A stretch of 64,000 nt of DNA from Paenibacillus caseinilyticus. Its GTDB lineage: Bacteria; Bacillota; Bacilli; Paenibacillales; NBRC-103111. The notes under the pieces were generated by a model that was not told the DNA's origin, searched no databases, and was given only the letters and a program-made list of their open reading frames with translations. How positions within the stretch are numbered: the stretch's first letter is position 1; every line of letters starts with the position of its first letter. Below, piece by piece: positions 26,086-34,732 of the stretch. The position numbers and the translations under genes are program-made. Where the stretch lies: assembly GCF_027533645.1 (NCBI RefSeq), contig NZ_JAQAGY010000029.1, forward strand, positions 27,167 to 91,166. The letters are read 5' to 3'.

Positions 26086-26118
26086 TTTCACCTGAATTTC
26101 ACCCTGCGGCGGTAAGCT
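26086..26118 (+). promoter_or_regulatory. Direct-repeat operator and -10 box of the two-component operon
   Basis: TTCAC repeats start at 26087 and 26098, and a -10-like TAAGCT starts at 26113, exactly 15 bp after the second repeat. This indicates autoregulation of the response regulator operon. The flanks CCGGCGGTATGCT (23536 site) and GCGGCGGTAAGCT (here) are also alike. Confidence 0.7.
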
Positions 26119-26147
26119 GAAGGGGCAGAAGAAGGAGGGTCGGAACG

Positions 26148-26822
26148 ATGAACATTTTGCTTGCGGAGGACGATGACCGGCTCGGTGAACTCGTCGCGCA
26201 CATGCTGAAGAAGAAGGCGGGCTACCGCGTAGACTGGGTGATGACGGGCGGCGATGCCTACGATTACGCGATGGCCGCCCATTACGATATATTGATCCTC
26301 GATTGGATGATGCCCGGCGGGGACGGGGTGGAGGCTTGCCGCCGGCTGCGCCGCTCCGGATACAGGGGCGCGGTGCTCATGCTGACGGCCAAGGACGCGT
26401 TGGAGAACCGGATCGAAGGGCTCGATGCGGGGGCCGACGATTATCTCGTGAAGCCGTTCGAGATCGACGAGCTGCTCGCCCGGCTGCGGGCGCTCTCCCG
26501 CCGCAATTACGCGCCGCTGAAGGAAGAGACGGTAACGATCGGGGCGATTCTGCTGAACCGGACAGGCTATACGGTGCAGCTGGGGGAGGAGGCCATCCAG
26601 CTGACGCCCCGTGAATTCCAGCTGCTGGACATTCTCGCGTGCAACAAAGGTCAGGTGCTGTCGAGGGATGTGCTGCTGGACCGGATCTGGGGGTACGATG
26701 CGGAGGTGTCGGCGAAGACTGTCGATGCCACAGTGAAGCTGCTGCGTAAGAAGCTGGAGCCGCTCGGTGGACAGGAACTGGTGCAGAGCGTACGCGGAGT
26801 GGGGTACAAACTTGAAGACTAA
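26148..26822 (+). CDS. OmpR/PhoB-family response regulator
   Basis: The 224-residue product has a receiver domain (1-118) with the phosphorylation site D52 in LILDWMMPGGDG, an acidic pocket in AEDDDRL and K102 in DDYLVKPFE. A winged-helix output domain follows (about 128-222; LTPREFQLLDILACNKGQVL and VRGVGYKLE). Its ribosome binding site is AGAAGGAGGG. The kinase gene follows and overlaps in a different frame only if a TTG start is used. It probably binds the TTCAC direct repeats found at 23536, 26046 and 26086 (inference from position and spacing). Confidence 0.95.
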   Translation: MNILLAEDDDRLGELVAHMLKKKAGYRVDWVMTGGDAYDYAMAAHYDILILDWMMPGGDGVEACRRLRRSGYRGAVLMLTAKDALENRIEGLDAGADDYLVKPFEIDELLARLRALSRRNYAPLKEETVTIGAILLNRTGYTVQLGEEAIQLTPREFQLLDILACNKGQVLSRDVLLDRIWGYDAEVSAKTVDATVKLLRKKLEPLGGQELVQSVRGVGYKLED

Positions 26823-26859
26823 ATGGCAGGCACTGCTGGATCGATTCAAAGGAGACGAT

Positions 26860-28239
26860 ATGTTCGGCCGGACGCAGCGGCGGTTGACCTTCGTGTACAG
26901 CGGCGTGCTGATGCTGTTCTTGGCTTTGTTCATCCTAATTTTCTACGGCATTCTCTACTATATGATCTGGAAGGACCAGGAGCAGGAGACGCTCTTACTC
27001 GCAGACCAAGAGCTGCAGGCGATCGTCAAGCATGTCGAGACGTACCGGGGGATCGATGCCCGGGCGCTCGAACGGGAGGGCGTCCTGTCTGAAGCGGAGG
27101 GCCAGCTCTTCAATTATATTGTCGGTCCAGACGGAGAGCTCGTCTATGGAACGGAAGCGGACCGGCGTATGCGGACCGAGCTGCTCGCGCTCGTCCAAGG
27201 AGGGGGGAGCGGGAGGGCCGGCATGCACCAGACGTCGCTGCGCTTCTCCGGAGAGCCGGCGAATGGGGAGGGGCGTCGGCCGCCCAGGGGCTACCGGCGG
27301 GGCAAGGAGCAGAACCAGCCCCTGGAGTTCCGACTCCTGGTGGCGGAGCGGCCGATCCTGTCGGAGGGCCGGCAGCTCGGCACGCTCTATGTCGGTATGA
27401 ACGTCTCGTATCACTACGAGCTGTTCTTGTGGCTGCGGCTCGTCCTCGCGGGGCTCGGCGTGCTCTTCTTCGGCGTCGCCTTATACATCAGCTGCCGGAT
27501 GTCGAAGCGGGCGATGATCCCGATCCAGGCTTCCTATACGAAGCAGAGAGAGTTCGTAGCGGATGCGTCCCATGAGCTGCGGACCCCTCTCAGTGTCATG
27601 CTGTCGTCTATTGATGCGCTGGAGATGGAGCAGACCGCGGAGACGGACCCGTTCGTCCGCAAGCTGCTCACCGGGATGAAGGAAGAAGTGAAGCGGATGA
27701 GCGGACTGGTCGGTGACCTGCTTACGCTCGCCAGGTCCGATATGCCGGAATACCGGCTCCAGCGGGAAGTCTTCGATCTGGAGCCGTACGCCCGAAGCAC
27801 GGCGGATTCGATGCAGAGCCTTGCGGCGGCCAAGGGAATCCGTCTGATGGCGTCACTACCCGGCCCGCTGCCGGTATATGGCGATGCCGAGCGGCTGAAG
27901 CAGCTGCTGTACATTCTGCTCGACAATGCGGTCCAGTACACGGGGGAAGGCGGGGAAATCCGCTTGATCCTGAGAGAAGAAGGAAGCGGGGAGGCACGGA
28001 AGGCGGTCATTGAGGTGCAGGATACGGGGCTCGGCATTGCCGTAGAAGAGCAGCAGCGGATCTTCGACCGCTTCTACCGGGCGGACAAAGCCAGGAACCG
28101 CCGGCACGGAGGTCACGGTCTGGGGCTGGCCATCGCCAAGTGGATCGTGGACGCACACCGGGGCACGCTGGGAGTGGACAGCGCCCCGGGCCGGGGCAGC
28201 GTCTTCACGGTCCGGCTGCCGGCGGCCCAAGAGACATAG
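26860..28239 (+). CDS. Sensor histidine kinase, HisKA type
   Basis: The product has 459 residues; ATG 26860 follows AAAGGAG, while an upstream TTG at 26812 inside the regulator's end is a weaker option. TM1 (LTFVYSGVLMLFLALFILIF) and TM2 (near 190-212, LRLVLAGLGVLFFGVALYI) flank an extracytoplasmic sensor of about 150 residues. The phosphoacceptor is His238 in DASHELRTPLSVML. ATPase boxes are LLDNAVQYT, DTGLGIAVEEQ and HGGHGLGLAIAKWI. It phosphorylates the adjacent OmpR-type regulator. With PspA and small exported proteins as likely targets, an envelope or secretion stress signal is plausible. Confidence 0.95.
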   Translation: MFGRTQRRLTFVYSGVLMLFLALFILIFYGILYYMIWKDQEQETLLLADQELQAIVKHVETYRGIDARALEREGVLSEAEGQLFNYIVGPDGELVYGTEADRRMRTELLALVQGGGSGRAGMHQTSLRFSGEPANGEGRRPPRGYRRGKEQNQPLEFRLLVAERPILSEGRQLGTLYVGMNVSYHYELFLWLRLVLAGLGVLFFGVALYISCRMSKRAMIPIQASYTKQREFVADASHELRTPLSVMLSSIDALEMEQTAETDPFVRKLLTGMKEEVKRMSGLVGDLLTLARSDMPEYRLQREVFDLEPYARSTADSMQSLAAAKGIRLMASLPGPLPVYGDAERLKQLLYILLDNAVQYTGEGGEIRLILREEGSGEARKAVIEVQDTGLGIAVEEQQRIFDRFYRADKARNRRHGGHGLGLAIAKWIVDAHRGTLGVDSAPGRGSVFTVRLPAAQET

Positions 28240-28301
28240 GGCCTCGGTTCGCTTCCCGCCTGCACCCGGACAAGCCCATCTTCCGCTCTGGAAGCCAAGA
28301 A

Positions 28302-28454
28302 GAGGCTGTGCCAAAAGGCAATTAATGATTTTTGATCCCCCACATTGCATAGGAACTCAGCGATAAAAAATGACCTCATCCTCCACGTAACAATGGATTT
28401 TGAGGTCATTTTTGGGTTGTTCCCCTCTACTGGGAACACTTGTGGGACAGCCCC
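28302..28454. mobile_element. MITE-like element with IS-type terminal inverted repeats
   Basis: A 153-bp AT-richer island has imperfect 16-bp ends: GAGGCTGTGCCAAAAG on the left and the complement of GGGGCTGTCCCACAAG on the right (13 of 16 match). GGCTGTCCCA-type ends are common in IS elements of Bacilli. There is no coding capacity. The centre carries a 13-bp perfect hairpin (28366-28413, AAAAATGACCTCA) that can terminate transcription in both directions between the kinase and the convergent diguanylate cyclase. I see no target-site duplication. Confidence 0.5.
28366..28413. terminator. Bidirectional terminator inside the MITE-like element
   Basis: Arms AAAAATGACCTCA and TGAGGTCATTTTT pair perfectly over 13 bp, giving T runs on both strands. 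It separates the convergent kinase and diguanylate cyclase genes. Confidence 0.7.
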
Positions 28455-28465
28455 GCTGCTCACGT

Positions 28466-29107
28466 TCACTCGCGTTTGGCGGCCTTCGCTTGATACATAT
28501 GGCGGTCGGCCGTCTTGATCAGCCCGTACAAATCCCGGGAATCATCCGGGTACAAGGAGGAGCCGATCGATATGGCGATGTGCATGCCGTACTGCTCCGA
28601 CAGGCGGGCGCATTCGTCTTGGAGCCGCAGCAGCATGGCCTGCAGCCCTTCGTTGTCCTTGTACTGGCCGAGGACGACGAATTCATCGCCACCCCAGCGG
28701 GCGACGACATCGCTCTGACGGGTATGGCGGAGGAGCAGCCCGCTGATCGCGCGGAGAACTTTGTCGCCGGTGTGGTGGCTGTACCGGTCGTTGATCTCCT
28801 TGAAATTATCGCAGTCCATGACCAGGACGTACAGCTTGGCCCCGTTGCGGTTTGCCAGGGCGCCCATCTTGTCGAAGGAGGCCGTGACGAACCTGCGGTT
28901 GTACAGATTCGTTAACGAATCTTTCTCGCTGTAATATTTGGCCCGGTCATACTGCAGTCCCGCCCACCAGGCCAAAAAAAGCAGCAGGGGGTACCCCAGC
29001 AGGTCAGCGGTATCGACAATCCCGTCGCGGAAATAGTAGTAAATCAGATAAGAGGTGTGAACAAAGGCAATGATAGCCGTAGTGGTCAGCCTGCCCAAAT
29101 ATTTCAA
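28466..29107 (-). CDS. Membrane diguanylate cyclase (GGDEF)
   Basis: This 213-residue protein makes c-di-GMP from two GTP. Two N-terminal membrane helices (TAIIAFVHTSYLIYYYF; YPLLLFLAWWAGLQY) are followed directly by a GGDEF domain from about residue 60 (DSLTNLYNRRF). The active site RWGGDEF is intact. RQSD lies exactly five residues before GGDEF, so the RxxD inhibitory site for product feedback is present. No sensor domain besides the membrane part and no EAL or HD-GYP partner nearby. Transcribed alone. Confidence 0.93.
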   Translation of the reverse strand: MKYLGRLTTTAIIAFVHTSYLIYYYFRDGIVDTADLLGYPLLLFLAWWAGLQYDRAKYYSEKDSLTNLYNRRFVTASFDKMGALANRNGAKLYVLVMDCDNFKEINDRYSHHTGDKVLRAISGLLLRHTRQSDVVARWGGDEFVVLGQYKDNEGLQAMLLRLQDECARLSEQYGMHIAISIGSSLYPDDSRDLYGLIKTADRHMYQAKAAKRE

Positions 29108-29408
29108 GGAATCTCATCCTTTGGATTAGTTCTAAAGGCCTATGTGATGGAGCTTTTATTGTAACAGAAGAGAGAAGCTATCGCCAACTTGTCGATGGCT
29201 GGAGGAACAACGCTTCAGCTGCACGGACACCCCCTGTAAAGGTATGATCCAAACCCCTCATCCGTATACGCTCTGCCGCCGGAAAGATCAGGGAGCAGCC
29301 GCAGGCCGCTGCCCGGACGGGAAGTTCGCCTCTGCTGCCAGGCACACAGCAAAACCGGTTCCCGTTAAGCCGGGAGCCGGTTCCATGAAGGCCGTGTAAG
29401 GTAAGCGT
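29108..29408. other. Gap with terminator of the YihY gene
   Basis: The right side holds a minus-strand terminator (29353-29382: AACCGGTTCCCG paired with CGGGAGCCGGTT, one G-T pair; TTTTG on the minus strand). The left side should hold the cyclase promoter, but no clear boxes were identified. No gene was seen. Confidence 0.55.
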
Positions 29409-30434
29409 TCAGGAAGAAAGCGGCCTATCTCCGTTCCCCTTATCCTTCTTCTTGCCGAGAGGCAGCGACAGCGCGAACTTCTTGCAGGCCGCCTTTTGTT
29501 TGCCGTTGCGGTCAAAATGCAGGGTGGCATTGATCTCCCCGCCGAGGATGATAATGATGCTCGACAGGTAGAGCCAGGTCAGCAGAACGATGATGCCGCC
29601 GATGCTGCCATATGTCTTGGTGTAGTTGCCGAAGTTGTTGACGTAGAACGAGAACAGCAGCGAGGTGACGACCCAGCCGAGCGTAGCGAATACGGCGCCG
29701 GGCATCACTTCCTTGAAGGTGAGCCTCAGGTTCGGCACATAGCTGTACAGGAGCATGAAGACGATCACCATGGTCACGAGCGGTATCACGTACTGGGCGA
29801 TGCCCCAGATGACGTCGAAGGAGCCGGGCAGATGCACGAACTTGTAGATGGTCTCCCCGATCACCCGGCCGAAGATCAGCATGACGAAGGAGAAGCCAAT
29901 AACGACCGCCAGCACCAGCGTGAAGGCGAGCGAGATCAGCTTTACTTTCCAGAATGGGCGGTCTTCTTCCGCGTCATACGCTTTGTTGAGCGACTTGATC
30001 ACGGCGCTGACCCCGTTGGAGGCCGACCACAGCGTCGCCAGCAGCCCGATGGAGAGAAGCGAGCCGCTCTGCGATTTCTGGATTTCGGCTAAGACCTCCC
30101 GGATGGTCTGGGTCGAGAGATCCGGCAGCACCCGCGAGATGCTGTCGATGGCATCCTTAGCTGTCAGGTCGGTGAAGCTCAGGACGGCGACCAGGAAGAT
30201 GAGGAACGGGAAGAAGGACAAGATGAGGTAATACGTGAGCTGAGCCCCCATCGCCGGCACCTCGTCGTCTTGGAACCGACAGTACAGGCTCTCGGCGAGC
30301 AGCCTCAGCTTCATCTTGGGGGCGGGACCCCCGATTCCCGTTCCGGTCCCGGGGGCTTCCCGGTGTTCCCCGTTATGCGAATAGCCGCTGAAGGTTCCCT
30401 GGGGCGGTTTGCGGTTCTTATGTATCGCTTTCAT
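29409..30434 (-). CDS. YihY/BrkB-family integral membrane protein
   Basis: The 341-residue protein follows GAGGAGAAA. After a hydrophilic N-terminus of about 55 residues come the family hallmark AMGAQLTYYLILSFFPFLIF and five more membrane helices, with ASNGVSAVIKSLNKAYD and GAVFATLGWVVTSLLFSFYV, which fits the YihY (formerly RNase BN-like) family. The ribonuclease label is historical; a transport or envelope role is more likely. The basic C-terminal tail (about 315-341) is cytoplasmic. It is monocistronic with its own terminator. Confidence 0.9.
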   Translation of the reverse strand: MKAIHKNRKPPQGTFSGYSHNGEHREAPGTGTGIGGPAPKMKLRLLAESLYCRFQDDEVPAMGAQLTYYLILSFFPFLIFLVAVLSFTDLTAKDAIDSISRVLPDLSTQTIREVLAEIQKSQSGSLLSIGLLATLWSASNGVSAVIKSLNKAYDAEEDRPFWKVKLISLAFTLVLAVVIGFSFVMLIFGRVIGETIYKFVHLPGSFDVIWGIAQYVIPLVTMVIVFMLLYSYVPNLRLTFKEVMPGAVFATLGWVVTSLLFSFYVNNFGNYTKTYGSIGGIIVLLTWLYLSSIIIILGGEINATLHFDRNGKQKAACKKFALSLPLGKKKDKGNGDRPLSS

Positions 30435-30663
30435 GGGCGGTTTCTCCTCTCAAGGCATCGGATGGTTTCGGTCAGTAAGTTACCTAGTACTTACCCGTCC
30501 GAATCTATCGCTGAATCAAGGGGAGGCCGCGCCGCGCAAGGCCTGGGAGACACGTAGCGGCCTTAGGGCCCTTCTCTGCCGTACCCGGGTTTAGACCCCG
30601 CCGCTTGCGGTTAATCATCTCTTGGCGCCGCATTCCCGAGGAGCGCAAGGAGGCATATTGACC

Positions 30664-30897
30664 ATGCAAAAGGAAACGACTCAGATGCAATTTATAACGC
30701 AGAACCCGATGGCACCGGATACTGAGTACGTGCTTATCGTGCATACGGACCGGGACATTCATATAGAAGAAGGCCTCTTTCAACCTGTTGATATTCACCG
30801 GTACGTAGAGCGGCACCGAATGAGCCCCGAGTGGGTGGAGATGATCACCAAGCAGGAGTTCAATGATCGGCTGGACCGTATGTTGACCGAATTCTAA
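30664..30897 (+). CDS. Small conserved-looking protein, unknown
   Basis: The product has 77 residues; ATG 30664 follows AAGGAGG. It is acidic and soluble, with no Cys and no membrane segment; the sequence includes EYVLIVHTDRDIHIEEGLF and ends in an amphipathic helix (WVEMITKQEFNDRLDRML). Not recognised. The good ribosome binding site and the protein-like composition support a real gene. It stands alone between YihY (divergent) and the next small gene. Confidence 0.65.
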   Translation: MQKETTQMQFITQNPMAPDTEYVLIVHTDRDIHIEEGLFQPVDIHRYVERHRMSPEWVEMITKQEFNDRLDRMLTEF

Positions 30898-31132
30898 CGA
30901 ACAGTGTTACCTAGCCCCGTTAACGCCAGGAGGTGTGAGGCTGGGATCTTCCGCTTCGCTTCACGAATGGAAGGCAGCGGCCGATATATACAATAAGGCA
31001 GTTAGAATAAGGCATATGGGAGCAGCCCTTAAGGGGCCGCTGCTTGCCTGCGCTTCCTGCGATAAGCCAAACATGCTAGGATAGAAGAGAGAACGATAGA
31101 GAAACAGGCAGCGAAGAGCGGGGTGACATCGG

Positions 31133-31570
31133 ATGTTCTTAGAAAGTTTTTTTCAACGGATGAAGCGCGGGGAGTTCAATAACTACCCCAATCTGATTCC
31201 GCTGCACCAAGGCTTGGCCTACACGGTGAAGCTGCCGGATATGGTGACGAATCTGCTGATCGTTCCCTACGAATATACGGGACTGGCTTACATAGAGCCT
31301 CTTCCGAATCCGGGGAATACGATTAATATTTATCCGTACTATAACGGCCAGGTCATCGAAGAATTCGAACTTTCCCATGGAACGGATCTGCACAAGCCGA
31401 CGACGGAGGAAGCGGTGCTCGAGCGGCTGTACAAGAATGCCTGGGAGCTTCAGCAGGCGCTGGCTCCCCGGGGCGGTTCCTTCGAGGACTACATCGTGAA
31501 AGTCAAAGGCACAATCGAGTTTCTGCGGTACTTCAACTCTGCAGTGAAGGTGAACAACAAAATTTCGTAG
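31133..31570 (+). CDS. Hypothetical protein, 145 residues
   Basis: A soluble protein with beta-rich first half (LAYTVKLPDMVTNLLIVPYEY, broken by prolines) and a helical second half (EEAVLERLYKNAWELQQAL, then IEFLRYFNSAVKVNN). I do not recognise the family. The ribosome binding site is weak (GAAGAGCGGGG). A DUF1294 gene follows after 28 bp on the same strand, so the two may be co-transcribed. Confidence 0.7.
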   Translation: MFLESFFQRMKRGEFNNYPNLIPLHQGLAYTVKLPDMVTNLLIVPYEYTGLAYIEPLPNPGNTINIYPYYNGQVIEEFELSHGTDLHKPTTEEAVLERLYKNAWELQQALAPRGGSFEDYIVKVKGTIEFLRYFNSAVKVNNKIS

Positions 31571-31598
31571 CGGGTATGCGCTTGGGAGGTGGAGCCCG

Positions 31599-31880
31599 GT
31601 GGTTGTGCTGCTCGCCTATCTCGCCGTCATGAATGCGGCCGGCTTTGCAGTGATGGGCTCAGACAAATCGCGTGCACGGAAGGGCGGCCGCCGCCGGGTG
31701 CCGGAGAAGCGGCTGTTCCTTCTTGCTGGGGCAGGGGGATCGCTTGGGGTATGGATCGCTATGCGTTTCTTCCGGCACAAGACCCAGCATCAGAGCTTCG
31801 TGATCGGCGTTCCGGCGATCCTGATCGTTCAGGTGCTGGCAGGATTGTATGTATTCGATCTGCTCCGGTCTGTCCGCTGA
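31599..31880 (+). CDS. DUF1294 membrane protein
   Basis: The 93-residue product starts at GTG 31599 behind GGGAGGTGGAG. The family pattern is visible: an N-terminal helix, the motif MGSDKSRARKGGRRRVPEK, then LFLLAGAGGSLGVWIAMRFF, RHKTQHQSF and a last helix (IGVPAILIVQVLAGLYVF). The DUF1294 function is unknown. A hairpin with T5 follows its stop. Confidence 0.88.
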   Translation: MVVLLAYLAVMNAAGFAVMGSDKSRARKGGRRRVPEKRLFLLAGAGGSLGVWIAMRFFRHKTQHQSFVIGVPAILIVQVLAGLYVFDLLRSVR

Positions 31881-31900
31881 TGGAAGGCAGGAACGGGAAC

Positions 31901-31930
31901 AAAGCGTCCGCAGGTGCGGGCGCTTTTTCT
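31901..31930 (+). terminator. Terminator after the DUF1294 gene
   Basis: A stem AAAGCGTCCGC/GCGGGCGCTTT (one T-G pair, very small loop) is followed by TTTTT. Confidence 0.7.
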
Positions 31931-31995
31931 TGTACCGGGACGCCCGCAGGCCGAGTGAAGCAGATCCCGGGCTTCCCTAACACGGAAATCACCGG

Positions 31996-32160
31996 GCCGT
32001 TAGTCCACGCCATCGCGGAAGTGCTTCACAAAGTGCCTGTCTCCCTTGTAGAGAAGGTCCTACGCCGTCCATTCCAGCGTCGAGAGAATCTGCTCCCGGA
32101 GCTGCTGTACAGCCCAGGTAGAATACCTCCTCCTCAGGTCCCTTCGGACTGACGCCGGCC
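31996..32160 (-). pseudogene. Possible degraded gene tail in the gap before the TetR gene
   Basis: On the minus strand one frame reads STWAVQQLREQILSTLEWTA, an in-frame TAG, then DLLYKGDRHFVKHFRDGVD and a stop. The composition and heptad pattern look protein-like, but no start, ribosome binding site or recognisable family was found. The rest of the 31881-32310 gap holds only the upstream terminator and the TetR promoter. Confidence 0.35.
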
Positions 32161-32236
32161 TCCATGAAGGTAGTGTGCTCAGCATGCGGATTCCGGATTC
32201 CTGCGTTGTCCAAGGGCGGAAGACGGGTGTGTTTTC

Positions 32237-32273
32237 TTGACAGGGGTTCCCGCGCAACGTTATATTTCAACGT
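32237..32273 (+). promoter_or_regulatory. Promoter with dyad operator before the TetR gene
   Basis: TTGACA (32237-32242), a 17-bp spacer and TTATAT (32260-32265) form a near-consensus SigA promoter. An inverted repeat ACGTT-N7-AACGT (32257-32273) covers the -10 box, a good position for autorepression by the TetR protein encoded 38 bp further on. Confidence 0.65.
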
Positions 32274-32310
32274 AAAGAACCAGACTTGGGAAGACCGGGG
32301 GGATGCCTTG

Positions 32311-32967
32311 ATGGGCCGCAGACGAAAGGGAACGGGGACGGAAGACCTGCTCGAGACCCGCAAGCGGATCGTGGAGACCGCCCACCGGCTGTTCATGGAG
32401 CTCGGGTACCGTGCCGTATCGACACGGCTTATTGCCGATGCCTGCGGCCTGACCCAGCCGGCGCTCTATCATCACTTTGCGGACAAGCAGGAGCTCTATC
32501 TCGAAGTCATCCGGGAGAGCATAGCGAAGAACCGCAGTGCCCTCGAGCGGATCACGCAGGGGGGCGGGCCGCTGGAGGAAAGGCTGCGCCGAGCCGCAGC
32601 CTACCTTCTCCTGAACGCACCGCCGAACATGAATGTCATGTTCCACGACATGAGATATGAACTTGCCGAAGCATCGCGGGCCGCGGTGCATGAGGGATTC
32701 CGGCATGGGTTCGTGGAACCCCTCGCCTCGCTCTTCGAAGAAGGGCAGCGGGAAGGCTGGCTGAGGGGCGCTCCAGAGGGCGGAGCGGATCCGTATACGG
32801 CGGCCTTCCTGCTGCTCAGCGTCAGCCGCTCCATGCTCCACGCGGGGAGCGGCGCAGAAGGGCTGCCGCCGGGAGGGCTGGAGCGGACGGCGGAGGAGCG
32901 GGCCGCCATGGCGGTGGACATGCTGCTCCATGGGATGGTGCGCCGCACCGGGGAGCAGGCCGTGTAG
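32311..32967 (+). CDS. TetR family transcriptional regulator
   Basis: The product has 218 residues; ATG 32311 (MGRRRKGTGTEDLL) is preferred because GGGGGG lies upstream and the family helix-turn-helix then starts at a usual place. The DNA-binding domain (about 15-65) reads IVETAHRLFMELGYRAVSTR then LIADACGLTQPALYHHF. The C-terminal ligand domain has the motif DMLLHGMV near its end. The effector and targets are unknown. No same-strand neighbour suggests an efflux partner; the dyad over its own -10 box points to autorepression. Confidence 0.9.
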   Translation: MGRRRKGTGTEDLLETRKRIVETAHRLFMELGYRAVSTRLIADACGLTQPALYHHFADKQELYLEVIRESIAKNRSALERITQGGGPLEERLRRAAAYLLLNAPPNMNVMFHDMRYELAEASRAAVHEGFRHGFVEPLASLFEEGQREGWLRGAPEGGADPYTAAFLLLSVSRSMLHAGSGAEGLPPGGLERTAEERAAMAVDMLLHGMVRRTGEQAV

Positions 32968-33154
32968 CAAGGCGGCCTGGACAGTGGCCGCCGCCCTGCA
33001 AGCATAGGAAGCGGGACGGGGAGACTTCATTCACCCGGATCGACGGCCGTACAGGGCTATGTCCGAGCCCGCTTAGGTGAGGCGCGATGGCGCCCCAGCT
33101 AAGCCTGTTCATGGCTGCCTCGTGCATGCAGCTTTCCCAGGCGGTACGGCTGCC

Positions 33155-33490
33155 TTATTTGCGGATCGTAACGCGCGTGCCGATGGACACGTTCGCGGCC
33201 AGCGCATTTACGTCCCGGTTCAGCAATCGGATGCATCCGTGGGAGACGGCGTGCCCGATAGAGGACGGATTGTTCGTTCCATGGATACCGTAATGCGGCT
33301 TGGAGAGGCCCATCCAGAACGATCCGTAGGGACCGCCGGGATTCGGGACTTTGTTGACGATCTTATATTCTCCCTCAGGCGATTGGGTGAGCATGGCTCC
33401 GACCGCTATCGGATACGTATTGCGTACGATATTGCCTTCGAGCAGATGGAGTTTGCGGTCGGACAAGTCCACAATAATCCGGTAGGCCAT
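33155..33490 (-). CDS. L,D-transpeptidase (YkuD domain)
   Basis: The 111-residue protein consists of the bare YkuD catalytic domain, which makes 3-3 or Lpp-type peptidoglycan crosslinks. Motifs: HYGIHGTNNPSSIGHAVSHG, then CIRLLNRDVNAL, giving the His-X-SHGCIR catalytic centre with the nucleophilic Cys. The start ATG 33490 follows GGGAGGTGATT. There is no signal peptide or LysM domain, as in some short Bacilli homologues; how it reaches the wall is unclear. It faces away from the CorA gene. Confidence 0.92.
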   Translation of the reverse strand: MAYRIIVDLSDRKLHLLEGNIVRNTYPIAVGAMLTQSPEGEYKIVNKVPNPGGPYGSFWMGLSKPHYGIHGTNNPSSIGHAVSHGCIRLLNRDVNALAANVSIGTRVTIRK

Positions 33491-33634
33491 AAGGGAATCA
33501 CCTCCCTGTTCGTGTTTCCTGCTCTCATCCTATGCGGGAAGCGTTCCTCTTTGAACCTTTACGGACCGGGGGATTTCCGTTGTGCCGTCTGGAGCACAAT
33601 CCATTATTTGTTTAGGAATCGGGTGAACGAGTGC

Positions 33635-34582
33635 ATGCTGCGAATTTGCGCTGTAACCATTAACCGGCAGTTCCTGCCTTCAATTTCCCTGCAGGAGCTC
33701 GGCAGTCCCGGCCTCCTGTGGTATTGGGCGGATTTCAGCGAACCGACGGAAGACGAGGCGCTCCTGCTCGATAGTCATTTTCACTTTCACCCGCTGGCGG
33801 TGGAAGACTGCTACTACCTGCTGCAGCGCCCGAAGCTTGAGCACTACGAAGACGTGCACTTCATGATCCTGCATGCATTGGATCCGCAGAAGCTGTCCGC
33901 ACGGGAGGTCGATATGTTTATCGGTCCGAATTTCATCGTCACGTATCACAAAGATGCGCTGAGAGAGCTCGATGAGGCGTGGGCCCGAATCCAGAGGAAG
34001 GAGAATTGGAGGAAAGGTCACCTCTATGCGGCCTACTCTGTCATGGACAAACTCGTTGACCAATACTTCCCGGCAGTTCATGAACTGGAGGACGGTCTGC
34101 TTTCCATCGAATCGAGGCCCCGCCGGCGTTCGGTGCAGGCGCTGATGGACGAGGTATTCGACACGCGTTCCCGCCTGCTCAAGCTGCGCAAGACCATCGT
34201 CCCGATGCGCGATCTGTTATACCGCTTGATCAACTCCGACCGGGTCGAAGGCGTGAGGGAGCATCTGTACTACTTCACCGACGTCTATGACCACCTGCTG
34301 AAGCTTGCGGAGATGATTGAAGCCAACAGGGAGGTGACGGCGGATATGCGGGATCATTACATCTCGCTGAACGCCAACCGGATGAACAGTATCATGAAGA
34401 CGCTCACCGTCATCACGACGATATTCATGCCGCTCACTTTCATTGCGGGCATCTACGGGATGAACTTCGAGTATATGCCGGAGTTGTCCTGGCACGGGGG
34501 ATATTTTGCCGTCCTGGGGGTTATGCTGGGGCTCGGCGCGGGGATGTATCTGTGGTTCCGCCGCAAGGGATGGTTCGAGTAG
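33635..34582 (+). CDS. CorA-like magnesium/cobalt transporter
   Basis: The product has 315 residues; ATG 33635 (MLRICAVT) was taken, with GTG 33623 (AGGA 5 bp upstream) as a good alternative. A large cytoplasmic domain (about 1-250) is followed by two membrane helices, the first starting TLTVITTIFMPLTFIAGIYG and ending in the family signature GMN (IYGMNFEYMPEL), the second LGVMLGLGAGMYLWF. CorA forms pentamers that pass Mg2+ down its gradient. Monocistronic. No Mg2+ riboswitch was recognised in the short leader. Confidence 0.93.
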   Translation: MLRICAVTINRQFLPSISLQELGSPGLLWYWADFSEPTEDEALLLDSHFHFHPLAVEDCYYLLQRPKLEHYEDVHFMILHALDPQKLSAREVDMFIGPNFIVTYHKDALRELDEAWARIQRKENWRKGHLYAAYSVMDKLVDQYFPAVHELEDGLLSIESRPRRRSVQALMDEVFDTRSRLLKLRKTIVPMRDLLYRLINSDRVEGVREHLYYFTDVYDHLLKLAEMIEANREVTADMRDHYISLNANRMNSIMKTLTVITTIFMPLTFIAGIYGMNFEYMPELSWHGGYFAVLGVMLGLGAGMYLWFRRKGWFE

Positions 34583-34732
34583 GGAGGGCCGTCTTCCCAA
34601 AGGGATGCTTCCAAGCCCGTACCCAAATAAGCTATAATCTAGGAGACGCTGCAGGCGCGGCGTCCGCTTCCCTGTGCCCTCGAGGCCGGGAAAGCCTATA
34701 TAGAATAGAGATAGGATAGGAGAGTGCTGCAG

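Noticed and set aside
33491..33634. Magnesium riboswitch in front of the CorA gene
   Set aside because: The leader is short and shows none of the extended M-box helices I would expect.
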